From NCBI GenBank assembly GCA_949987565.1, contig OX465120.1, positions 9,190,587-9,254,586 of the forward strand: a DNA stretch of 64,000 bases, written 5' to 3'. Both the position numbers and the translations under genes were made by a program. Of the stretch, positions 9,901 through 17,545 are shown piece after piece; within the stretch, counting starts at the first letter, position 1; each line of letters begins with the position of its first letter. The DNA is from Luidia sarsii (taxonomy: Eukaryota; Echinodermata; Asteroidea; Paxillosida; Luidiidae). The notes under the pieces were generated by a model. It saw only the letters and a list, made by a program, of their open reading frames with translations. It had not been told where the DNA came from and did no database searches.

Positions 9901-11388
9901 GTTCTGATAAGAGACGACTTTCATTCTGAAACGCCAATTGAGGTGGAAGAAAATGCTCTGACCGACCTCGTCCAACTACAGGACTTGTAAGTAAAGTACA
10001 TACACAGTTTTAAGACAGAGAGTACGTTTCACCAAGGCGTAATGTTATCAATTTGACCGTGAAATGTCTTCGTTGGATCAAAGTGCAAGGCTCCTTTGGG
10101 CCTTAGAATTAATGTATTTCAGTTTTTCTATGTAGAAAAATGGTTAGCATATATTAAATTTGATTTTCCTTCTGAATTGTATTAATCTTAAGAGTACAAC
10201 TTTTGGTATGCCCTGACTGTTAGGTACGTGGATGACCACCGTTTGTGTTGCGAGTTTGTCACAGCTATCACCGGTTTCGAAGCAACCAAGTGCGTGACGA
10301 CAGAGGCGCAACCTCCCCTGAACCTCTGCGGGAGCCTCATGCGCAACCACCTGCTCCGCATCTCTATGTGGGTGCTAGGCATGAGCGCCCTCTTCGGCAA
10401 CATGGTGGTCATTCTATGGCGGTTGTTCGGCGACAGGGAGAACGAAAAGTGGAGCCACACGTTCTTCGTGCTGAACTTGGCCATCTCAGACCTGATGATG
10501 GGTATATACATGCTGATAATTGCCATCGCTGATCTACAGTTTGGGGAGAACTACTCCCGTGCGGCCAACGAGTGGCGGTCTAGTGTGGTATGTAAGACTG
10601 CCGGGGCCATTTCGGTTCTCTCCAGTGAAGCGTCCGTCTTCTTCGTCACTCTGATCAGTCTTGATAGCTTTTTCTCCATAGTGTTTCCGTTCAGCAGGAT
10701 CAGACTTGGAACGACAGCCTCTAACGTTATAGTGGCTCTGATATGGGTAATCTCTCTTGGTCTGAGCGTCGGGCCCACTGTGGCCACAGGGGATGAATCC
10801 GAAGTGTACGGCCTTTCCGACGTCTGCATCGGTCTCCCTCTGCTCACAAAGCCGACCAGCTACGAGTTGGAGGAGAGCAGCGTCGGTAACTCGCTCGGGG
10901 ACGAAAGCATTTCCATCCCGGTGGGGAAAGGCAAGCAGCCTGCCTGGATCTATTCTATAGTCCTTTTTCTCGGTGTCAACCTAGTCTGCTTTATTGTCAT
11001 CCTTGCCTGCTATGTGGCCATTTTCGTGACGGTCAGGCGGACGGGCAGCGCGATCCGTCAGTCGTCCCACCGTGACAGAGAGATCAAGATTGCCATCAGG
11101 ATGGCCACGATCGTCGGCACCGACTTCGCCTGCTGGATGCCCGTCATCATCATGGGTATTCTCTCCCAGACCGGCATGGTAGACATCAGTCCGGATATGT
11201 ACGCCTGGACCGTTGTCTTCATTCTCCCCATCAACTCCGCCCTAAACCCCTATCTGTACACGTTCAACGCCAAGCTAGCTTCTCGCAAAAAGGCTAAAAG
11301 CAAGGCCAGTATACAGAATCCCGATACCGATCAATCAAGTATTTCCAAGACTACCGATCTATCAACTATGTCCAAAAGTAAGTCCTAG
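807..11388 (+). CDS. Multi-exon LDLa/CUB/LRR GPCR gene (3' part, 15 exons placed)
   Basis: Gene model built by joining 807-917, 1824-1937, 2189-2429, 3375-3496, 3728-3823, 4823-5170, 5325-5441, 6478-6600, 7949-8066, 8392-8463, 8700-8771, 9411-9482, 9632-9703, 9900-9986 and 10224-11388. All borders are GT..AG. The extracellular modules are phase 1 and the LRR exons phase 2, and every junction keeps the frame. Domain order is LDLa, LDLa, CUB, decayed LDLa, CUB, LDLa, LDLa, LRRNT, five LRRs, LRRCT, seven-helix receptor. Among known families this is closest to the snail GRL101 receptor and relaxin receptors RXFP1/2, plasma-membrane GPCRs whose LDLa and LRR ectodomain binds or presents ligand. The ligand here is unknown. 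The first placed exon starts in phase 1, so signal peptide and possibly more modules lie left of position 1. No convincing exon was found in 1-806. A decayed copy cannot be excluded, but no frameshift was seen. Confidence 0.88.
958..1530 (+). repeat. Dispersed repeat copy (CTGCACT...ATCGGACAT family)
   Basis: Shares in the same order a CTATCTGCACTAGAG start, an ACTGCATAGCAAC block, TTGCGCACATTTTGA and ATCGGACAT with copies near 4010-4260 and 46,425-46,660, and partly with 41,030-41,230. Non-coding; lies in a receptor intron. Confidence 0.55.
1824..1937 (+). CDS. Exon: LDL receptor class A repeat 2
   Basis: Acceptor TAG at 1821-1823, donor GTAAGT at 1938, phase 1-1. Encodes a six-cysteine LDLa module with the core CDGETDCPEYFDE, which keeps the acidic calcium-binding residues. 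Intron 1 before it is about 0.9 kb and carries a dispersed repeat. Confidence 0.88.
2189..2429 (+). CDS. Exon: first CUB domain, N-terminal two thirds
   Basis: Acceptor CACGCAG, donor GTGAGG at 2430; starts in phase 1 and ends in phase 2. It reads CGETFID at the start, then a CUB-like SPGWPKYNYPNKIVCHW and later DSDFLIFSNG, matching the CUB strand order (SPxyPxxYpxxxxCxW). The rest of the domain is on the next exon. Confidence 0.85.
3236..3325 (+). repeat. Penelope-type terminal fragment
   Basis: Reads TTCTGCTAGGATCGAAACAT and ends in CATTTTAGTCAATAAGCAG, then TTTGCAGCA, the 3' end shared with the copy attached to the coding element at 50.9 kb. Decayed; sits just before the second half of CUB 1. 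Confidence 0.65.
3375..3496 (+). CDS. Exon: first CUB domain, C-terminal part
   Basis: Acceptor TTGTAG, donor GTGAGG at 3497; enters in phase 2 and leaves in phase 1, completing a Gly codon with the previous exon. It encodes NNTMNLFFWSGTAVVKRGFQ, the typical CUB ending (hydrophobic strand, then RGFxxxf). Just upstream, at 3236-3325, lies a Penelope-type terminal fragment. Confidence 0.83.
3728..3823 (+). CDS. Exon: degenerate LDLa-like module
   Basis: Acceptor CTGACAG, donor GTTAGT at 3824, phase 1-1. Encodes 32 residues with only four cysteines and no calcium-binding SDE triad (CGEDEIACEMENLVC, then HLCPQ). By position and phase it is an LDLa module that lost two cysteines. The open frame and both splice sites are kept, so it is probably still included. 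Confidence 0.7.
4005..4260 (+). repeat. Dispersed repeat copy (ATCGGAC family)
   Basis: Contains CACTAGGGACCGGGAGGACC, ACTGCATCACGACC, TGTCTTGCGAACAT and AATCGGACGTG in the same order as the copies at 958 and 46,425. Confidence 0.55.
4332..4400 (+). repeat. Penelope-type terminal fragment
   Basis: TTTTGAGAAAGGTCCTGCTA, then AGATTGAAACTTCA and CCCATTATG. A mutated copy of the GGTCCTGCTAGGATCGAAAC motif. Confidence 0.65.
4823..5170 (+). CDS. Exon: second CUB domain
   Basis: Acceptor TTTCAG at 4822, donor GTAAAC at 5171, phase 1-1, 116 codons. A whole CUB domain on one exon: ICGRRRIFL at the start, then ESPFHPDNYPTNLECQWRV, and STVSFGGFSLLLQG at the end. CUB 1, in contrast, is split over two exons. 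Confidence 0.87.
5325..5441 (+). CDS. Exon: LDL receptor class A repeat 3
   Basis: Acceptor GTACAG at 5324, donor GTAAGT at 5442, phase 1-1. Six cysteines in LDLa order with the core CNGFQDCQKDGKDELDC, so the acidic calcium ligands are present. It directly follows CUB 2 across a 154-bp intron, the shortest intron of the modular part. Confidence 0.88.
5682..5739 (+). tRNA. tRNA-like fragment (SINE or tRNA pseudogene)
   Basis: Starts GTTAAGACGTCTGCACTAGA, continues AAGCGGGAGTC and has a perfect T arm ACGGGTTCGAATCCCGT (box B), then CTGAGCTGCC like a 3' acceptor strand. The matching 5' acceptor strand (GGCAGCTCAG) is not visible upstream, so it is most likely a tRNA-derived SINE or truncated tRNA pseudogene inside a receptor intron. 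Confidence 0.5.
5740..6477. other. Receptor intron, no further gene seen
   Basis: AT-rich intron sequence between two LDLa exons, apart from the tRNA-like fragment at its start. Open frames here are short and resemble nothing I know. Confidence 0.5.
6478..6600 (+). CDS. Exon: LDL receptor class A repeat 4
   Basis: Acceptor TATACAG at 6477, donor GTATGA at 6601, phase 1-1, 41 codons. Six cysteines and the core CDGRQDCPNEDDESD, a complete calcium-binding pattern. The donor is weaker than the GTAAGT sites used elsewhere in the gene. Confidence 0.86.
7683..7845. repeat. Head-to-head Penelope-type terminal foldback
   Basis: Left arm in minus orientation (GCAAACTGCTTACTGGCTAA, then GAGTGGGCCTGACGTTTCG), right arm in plus (GAGAAAGGTCCTTCTAGGAT, CGAAAAGTCAAGCCCACT). 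The arms face each other over a short spacer, about 100 bp before the LRRNT exon at 7949. Confidence 0.75.
7949..8066 (+). CDS. Exon: LRR N-terminal cap (LRRNT)
   Basis: Acceptor GATTGACAG, donor GTAAGC at 8067; enters in phase 1 and leaves in phase 2, the phase change expected between extracellular modules and LRR exons. It encodes CPEECMCTLDDGTVRVEC, the cysteine cluster of an LRRNT cap, then the first LRR-like residues. Confidence 0.82.
8392..8463 (+). CDS. Exon: leucine-rich repeat 1
   Basis: Exactly 72 nt (24 codons), phase 2-2, acceptor TCCATAG and donor GTGAGT. Encodes GRNTSISDEGPFKSFSFLHA, an LRR of the NxxIxxIxxGxFxxLxxLxxL type with weakened consensus positions. Confidence 0.75.
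8700..8771 (+). CDS. Exon: leucine-rich repeat 2
   Basis: Exactly 72 nt, phase 2-2, acceptor TTTCATAG, donor GTAAGT at 8772. Encodes SLGNNNIKQFKSGTFAGLEN, a textbook 24-residue LRR. Confidence 0.86.
9411..9482 (+). CDS. Exon: leucine-rich repeat 3
   Basis: Exactly 72 nt, phase 2-2, acceptor TTCATCAG, donor GTAAGT at 9483. Encodes DISSNDITSLDGGAFIQLRS, a clear LRR. The preceding intron carries a decayed exon-like scrap near 9226 that would not keep the frame. Confidence 0.86.
9632..9703 (+). CDS. Exon: leucine-rich repeat 4
   Basis: Exactly 72 nt, phase 2-2, acceptor AATACAG, donor GTAAGT at 9704. Encodes an LRR reading LARTIPLRIIRSQAFRGLRQ. The usual Asn of the convex face is missing. Confidence 0.83.
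9900..9986 (+). CDS. Exon: leucine-rich repeat 5 (long form)
   Basis: An 87-nt exon, five codons longer than the 72-nt LRR exons, still phase 2-2; acceptor TATTTAG, donor GTAAGT at 9987. Ends ENALTDLVQLQDL, a normal LRR end. The extra residues sit in the variable half (DDFHSETPIEVE). Confidence 0.82.
10224..11388 (+). CDS. Exon: LRRCT and whole seven-transmembrane domain
   Basis: Single 1165-nt terminal exon (acceptor CTGTTAG, stop TAG at 11386-11388). Numbering from the GTG codon at 10228: LRRCT cap with Cys 7, 8, 22 and 34, then seven helices to about residue 348. Visible class A marks are NLAISD in TM2 (83-88), Cys 122 at TM3 and Cys 200 in ECL2 for the conserved disulfide, CWMP in TM6 (302-305) and NPYLY in TM7 (340-344). 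The segment FILPINSALNP is as in relaxin receptors, supporting an LGR type C/GRL101 assignment. At the end of TM3 the DRY-type triplet reads DSF (146-148), so the usual basic residue is absent. ECL2 has a long Ser/Glu-rich insertion (about 203-238). The cytoplasmic tail is short and Lys/Ser-rich. An AAAAGTAAGT near 11374 could act as an alternative donor. Uninterrupted intronless 7TM exons are usual for these receptors. Confidence 0.93.
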
Positions 11389-14105
11389 ATGAGAGATTGT
11401 CAAACCTGACCGTATTCTTTAACTTTGCAATTCCTGTATTTGTTACAACAATTCAAGGCTTCATAATGTAGTTGAGAGCTCGTTAATTTCCCCTCGCCTA
11501 ATCCCGATCCTAAGCCTCCATTTGGAAAACGACATATGCCTTCTATCTGGTAAATCCAGAGACAGGGGGGACATCTGGCTCGCTAAATGTTTGAATCGTC
11601 GTTGATATTTCGCTCCATAAAGGACGCTGTTGTCCATTGTGTGACTTCCGAAACATGCCAGATTAGTACCAATGCGGTTAAATGGTGTTGGAAATGGGTT
11701 TTGTTGCACACAATTTTGGATTCCGAACAGCTCAATCAATGCCCGTGATTAGGAAAATGTGAAATGCCCGGATTTACGGATGAGTATACATGTACGTATC
11801 AGTTATCATGCTAAATGAGTATGATATTTATCTGCTTGTGCACACTATTTTCTTACTCGTTGCTAAAAAAGTCATCAAGGGAAACTCGTCCAACAGGAGA
11901 AGCAACATCTCCAGACCTCACAAGGAGAAAGTTTTAATAGAATTGAAATATTTCCCTGAAGATGAGCAGAGTACACACTACCCGAAACGTTCAATTAAGT
12001 GTTTTTTTTAGAGCCACACTTCTTAAAAGAGAAGATATTTATTATGTCACTGCAAACCTTCCACTAATAAATATGTTCTACTTAGAACCATGTGTACAAT
12101 TTAAACATGTTATTTTAGTAACAAATATCAATCTCAATAGGTTAGTCTACAAACGTAAATTATTACAATGGGTTGATTATGTATATGTGCACCAGTCAAA
12201 CAAAGTGAATGTCAAAATCTTTACTCCGTTTTATGATAGTGTGTAGTCGTAAAAAAACTAAAAAAATAAGTATATTGTGTTTACTTGCTACAAGGTAATT
12301 TGTCTGTACTTTCTACGGGTGCATTGAATGACGCATTGAATTACTTTTAATTATTGTTGACTCATATCAACATAAAGTTAGCAAACGTGTCACGATCGTT
12401 TAATTTCAAACATTCTAATTTTCACTTAATGACCGACAGTGTTTTCATTTGTCTAAATCCGATGTCAATGTATGTAATCAAAAAATACTAGATTTAACAC
12501 GTGATGAGTATTTTGGCTTTGCTGTTTTCTATGTAAGCGTATAATGTTTTCGAGAAAATGTTTCGAAACACCCCAGAACTACTGCATGGATGAACAATGG
12601 CAGCATAATTGAACTGCTGGCTGTAGAAAATGTTAACTTTATATGCGCTTATGGGGCTTGTATTCAATGTATCAGCACTCACGACCTAATCCATAACACT
12701 TCATGACATGTTAGACTGTTAAGCAAGTCTTGTCATTATTTGTCATAGTAAATATATCTATATGTAACGTGATGAGTATGTACTAATCTTCATCTGATTT
12801 TAATATATGTAGGCTTCGTCCATCTCCCTATTGGTTCATTATAAAACGAATTTTGAAAATATTGACATTGTTATTTTGAAATCACATGTTATTGTATTTT
12901 TTTAAAATGTTGTAGGTGCATACATCTATAGTTTGTGTAGAAACGCCAATGTAATTGAAGAACAGACAAAATCATCACATTGACGTTGTACATTATTTTA
13001 GTCAGTAATTTCCAAGTGTATGGAAACGAATCGATTGAAAGAGTAGGTAATTATGGATTAAAGTCTAGTAATGACAAATTGTCGATTTCACCACAAGCAA
13101 ATCATTTCGTTAGATGTGTAAATAAAAAAAGCTCTGTACAAGTTTTATTTGCATACAGATGTAGTAAGATATGTGTCCATGTATATGTTGTAAATTAGGT
13201 ACCATAACATATATGCATACAAATTCAACAACAATGTTCGCCCACTTCGTCTCATTGAAATGAATGTAGGTTCAATTTTACTTTGTAATTACCTGTAGGC
13301 ATACCGGTACAGTTTGGTTCAGGAATTGCCTGCATTTCCTCCCAAGTTGTTGGATTTTTCTGATGAAAAAGCTAATGCTTATTTTGTTTTATTTCTTCAA
13401 AACCTGGAGTATGGTACAAGTGGGACAACTATACATGAATGTCGAGAGAATATACATATATTGAAAGACGTTGTTCTGATTTTTTTGGCACTCATTTAAT
13501 ATCATTTATCTTTTTTCCTAATACTTTTAAAATTGGAGAATATTCAATTAACATCACCAGGAAATACAATTGTCTTCACATGGAATACGATTTACTGTTA
13601 ACCTAAGCCCCTTCTCCAAATAATTATACGATGATGTAATCCAAACATTACTAGTCTCGTCGAATGATTAATTAATTTAATTTATCATTTTACATACGCA
13701 TTAGCAATGACCTTACATTGTATTTAGGCGCATATTACCATGCGTAACTGTTTGAAAACTGCTTGAAATGCTGGATCTGTTGAGGATTTTGATGAATGTG
13801 TTAACATTTATAAAAGGGACAGTATTGGATCACTTTCTTGGTATGTGGTAATCTTCAAGTCGTGAAAATAATAAATTAGTTGAAAATAAATCAAATACAT
13901 TGAATTGTTATATGTATGTTTTACTGAATATATCGTGTTGTTCCTTTTTTGAGGAAGAGTTATCGTAAAAAAAGTGACCCTAGATAGTCGTTTTTAATAA
14001 TGATCATGGCGACAATACAAGACATTGATTTCAATTAAATTGCACACACTTGAAATCAATTAGCACATACATTAAGACCGATATGAAGAACAAATGTATT
14101 AGCTC
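11389..14105. other. Intergenic AT-rich region with mobile-element debris
   Basis: Downstream of the receptor stop codon. A scrap at about 11,850-12,010 encodes NSSNRRSNISRPHKEK and ends ACTACCCGAAACGTTCAATT, resembling retroelement 3' sequence. Frames at 12,980-13,198 and 13,314-13,499 are short and unrecognised. No clear polyadenylation signal was identified close to the receptor. Confidence 0.45.
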
Positions 14106-14155
14106 TCGAAAGTAAGCGGGCTTGAAATTTTGATCCTAGAAGGACGTTTTTTTTA
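14105..14155 (-). repeat. Penelope-type terminal fragment
   Basis: Reads AGCGGGCTTGAAATTTTGAT, then CCTAGAAGGACG, a mutated reverse copy of the family motif. A purine-rich tract follows at 14,250-14,360, as also follows the motif in the coding element at 51 kb. Confidence 0.5.
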
Positions 14156-15529
14156 AGGTAATGTGACATGAAAACACAGATAGTCAGGAAAGGAAAGTCA
14201 TGACACAAATGACAGATGGGGTACATAAGAGAACAACAATTGGATCATTTGCACACCGGAAGGGAAGGGAGATCAAATTAACAACATACACAAGTATGGG
14301 GAGGCTCAAAGTGACAGGAGGAGGGAGGGAGGAGGGAGAACTGAGGGAAAAGGGGCAGGGAGATGGAAACAATGGATTAATCAAGTGAGAATAATCATTC
14401 TGAATGCGGAGATACGCATTACCCTATCTGCACTGGGGCCTCGGAGGGTCCCATCTCCATATTATAGCGAAACAGTCAATGGTCGGGTACAAGTCTGTCT
14501 AGCCACGTCTGTTTCCCAGACGTGTGGTGCATTCAGTAGCGCATAGTCAGTTAGGTTGTCGAGGCAGTTCGTCTCCAGACATCGTGCAGGCAGCATGCTA
14601 TATCGGTTGGTCGGGTACCCATTCATCCTCACGTACGTTCAGCTGACGTCTGTGGAGGGCAGTATATCGGTGAGACAGAGTAGTTGTAGCTAGCTATCAC
14701 TTATAACAAGTGGGAAGTAGTGTCAGCTGGGGAGGCTGTAGGTTGAGCAGAGTGGCTGATGACGTTTAGGCCTGTGTCAGTGTGTGATTGGGCAACAGTG
14801 TCCCGGTTCGGGGATTGGAGTTGCTTGAAACCTGTCGGTCTGGTCGAAGATAGTCACACTGAGGGTTACTCAGGGTTCCGTAAACTAGGCCAATTACATA
14901 TCTTGGGCTGCTACGAGGTTTACTCTCGTGTACTGGAGCTAGTATGTGCAGCGGCATAACTTGCTACTGTTGATCGTACTCGGAGCCACAGTGAGGTTTA
15001 CTGTTGCTATAGGGTACTTGTCGGGGCGCACGAGGTTTATGACACCGTATAGGACTACCCAGAGTCGTTACGGGTATAGCTGTTTGATCACTTGCATTGG
15101 TCGATTGCCAGGGTGAGGTTTATTGGCCTCGATCCTCGAGGTGTTGTTGAAGCCTGTCTTGTGAGGTTCATTGGTTGCATAAGTTGACTAATAAACGAGT
15201 CAGTGGCTTATCTCTAAAATCATGTGTATACCGCGAGGTTTATTGAGGTTTACCTGACTTGGTAGATTGGTAGCCACGTCAGTTGTTTCCCATTAGTGTT
15301 GGTATATTTCCCCCCAAAAAAGAACAGGCCTTGGATTTACGTGTTTACTGAAGTCCCTATTCAAGCGCAGAATTACCCGTCGTGCTTGGACCCTACAGTC
15401 ACCCGATCCTAAAAAATTTCAATTTCGTTAAAAAACGGTAACTTGTCGGGTCCCAGTTTCTCGAACTAGACATCAACCAGCACTCACCGACTCAGCAGGT
15501 CAACCACTACCCTAGTTGCGGTAACCACT
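14156..15529. other. Non-coding stretch with recurring GAGGTTTA motif
   Basis: No convincing gene. From about 14,915 to 15,255 the motif (C/G)GAGGTT(T/C)A recurs at irregular 40-80-bp spacing. It starts with a purine-rich tract and a piece like the dispersed repeat at 958 (CTATCTGCACTGGGGCCTCG). Confidence 0.4.
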
Positions 15530-16592
15530 GCCCTGTGAAGAGCAGACTTGTACTATATACATACGTGCTCTGTTTATTGCATGTGCACTGTACATGTACG
15601 CGTGTGTACAAAGCGTACAGGTTCGTGTACACATGTACACGTATACATACGGGCTCTGTATATTGCATGTGCACTGTACATGTACGGGTGTGTACGAAGC
15701 GTACAGGTTCGTGTACACGTACAAGTACACGTACTGTACATGCACATGTACGTGTACATGTACAGTGCGTGTACATGTGTACAGTGCGTGTACATGTGTA
15801 CATGTGTACATGTGTACACGTACATGTATACACGCACATGTGTACACGTACATGTGTACACGTACATGTGTACACGTACATGTACATGTGTACTCGTACA
15901 TGTGAACACGTACATGTGTACCCGTACATGGGTACACGTACATGGGTACACGTACATGTGTACACGTACATGTGTTCCCGTACATGTGTACACGTACATG
16001 TGTACACGTACATGTGTACACGTACATGTGTACACGTACATGTACATGTGTACATGTACATGTGTACTCGTACATGTGAACACGTACATGTGTACCCGTA
16101 CATGGGTACACGTACATGGGTACACGTACATGTGTACACGTACATGTGTACACGTACATTAATTTGTACACGTACATGTGTTCCCGTACATGTGTACACG
16201 TACATGTGTACACGTGCATGTGACGTAGATGTGTACCCGTACATGGGTACACGTACATGGGTACACGTACATGTGTACACGTACATGTGTATACATAGAT
16301 GTGTTCTCGTACATGTGTACACGTACATGTGTACACGTACAGTACATGTGTACAGTACATGTGTACACGTACATGTGTACACGTACATGTGTACACGTAC
16401 ATGTGTACACGTACATGTGTACACGTACATGTACTGCACATGTACTGTACATGTATATTGTACTGTTGTACAGTATACTACGTGTACAGTACATGTACAT
16501 GTACACGCATTATGCTTGCAAATGTACTGTACATCACATGCGCTCGTGTTGTATACATATGTGTACATGTGCAAGTCTGCTCTTCACAGGGC
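15530..16592. repeat. Foldback element of 14-bp alternating purine-pyrimidine repeat
   Basis: Bounded by inverted repeats: CCCTGTGAAGAGCAGACTTG at the left and its complement at 16,572-16,591. The inside is mainly a tandem 14-mer CGTACATGTGTACA with variants. The left end has a duplicated ~89-bp block (from about 15,558 and 15,647), and a ~170-bp higher-order unit recurs (about 15,880 and 16,048). The sequence alternates R-Y almost throughout. It lacks stops in several frames and so creates long false frames on both strands. No target-site duplication was recognised. Confidence 0.85.
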
Positions 16593-16864
16593 GATGACCT
16601 GCGCGCGCACCATGTGTGTGGACTGTTATTGCGAAACAGGAAATAGCCGGAATACGTCACGAGACTAAACGCTGATTGGTCAAGGCGCCAGGTTCAGATT
16701 CAGAACCTGGCTGAGACGTTGACGGAACATTTTCAGACAGTATTTGGGTGAGTTTCTGCCCGTTTTTCAAAAAAAACACCTCGGTCTAATTGTGTACATA
16801 TCGGTCCGTAACCCTCAGGTCTCCGGGAGGATGAGGGTTACGGTTACCGCAACTAGTACCACAA

Positions 16865-17545
16865 CCACCATAGCTGTACCGTGGGGTCCTCCGTCGACTG
16901 CTCTCCCTACGAACCCCACAAATAATCATGTTTGTTTTCATAGGTTACTGAGTACTGTGTACGTAATGCATACAGATCACTTGTCTTTAGTTTAGTTTTA
17001 CTGTGATATAGGCTCAGCGGGTTCAGCATAACTCCTTAAAATACTGCTTCATTTGGCCGAAGATTTCTAGCCAACGTGGCTTACATACTAATCACCCGTG
17101 TGCAACTGTCCATGTGGCAAAAATGTGTCAATTTTCACAAACAAAAGGGCAAAAACTTTCCGGTTCGATCTCAAGATTCAAACAGCAGCTCCGCAACTGA
17201 CAGTCTGGTCCCCTGTAGTTCGGTATAACCACTAGCTACGAAGACGTTGCTAGCGACCGAACCGGGAGGGATTTGCCATTTTTTTTTAAATTGACATATT
17301 TTCGCCACATGGACAGTTGCACACAGGTGATCGGTATGTAAGCCACGTTGGCTAGAAATATTGGGCCAAATGAAGCGGTATTTTTAGGAGTTATGCTGAA
17401 CCTGCTAAGCCCTATGCCATAGTAAAAGTGAACGTAACTCAGTAGCCTATGGGAAAAAGTATGTTATCTGTGGAGTGTGGGGTTCCGGTCGGGAGAGCAG
17501 CGGACGGGGGAGCCCACTTGTGACTCTGGGTACAGCTCGACAGGG
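16865..17545. repeat. Large imperfect palindrome (~270-bp arms)
   Basis: The left arm (about 16,865-17,170) and right arm (about 17,250-17,545) are reverse complements with scattered mismatches. Examples are GGTTCAGCATAACTCC against GGAGTTATGCTGAACC, GCCAACGTGGCTTACAT against ATGTAAGCCACGTTGGC, and GCAACTGTCCATGTGGC against GCCACATGGACAGTTGC. The loop is roughly 70 bp. It may be a MITE with very long terminal inverted repeats. Confidence 0.8.

Noticed and set aside
11374..11388. AAAAGTAAGT at the end of the receptor tail as a splice donor
   Set aside because: The frame stops three codons later in a way typical of intronless 7TM exons; no downstream coding exon was found. Kept only as a possible alternative donor.
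11940..11996. CTGAAGATGAGC...CCGAAACG as a hammerhead ribozyme
   Set aside because: The CUGAUGA box is interrupted, and flanking strands GCAGAG/CTAC do not pair into a proper stem II.
15507..16668. Several 100-377-codon open frames on both strands (Cys/Thr/Val/His/Tyr-rich)
   Set aside because: They follow the 14-bp tandem repeat, which has no stop codon in several frames; the peptides repeat every 14 residues and have no start or splice context.
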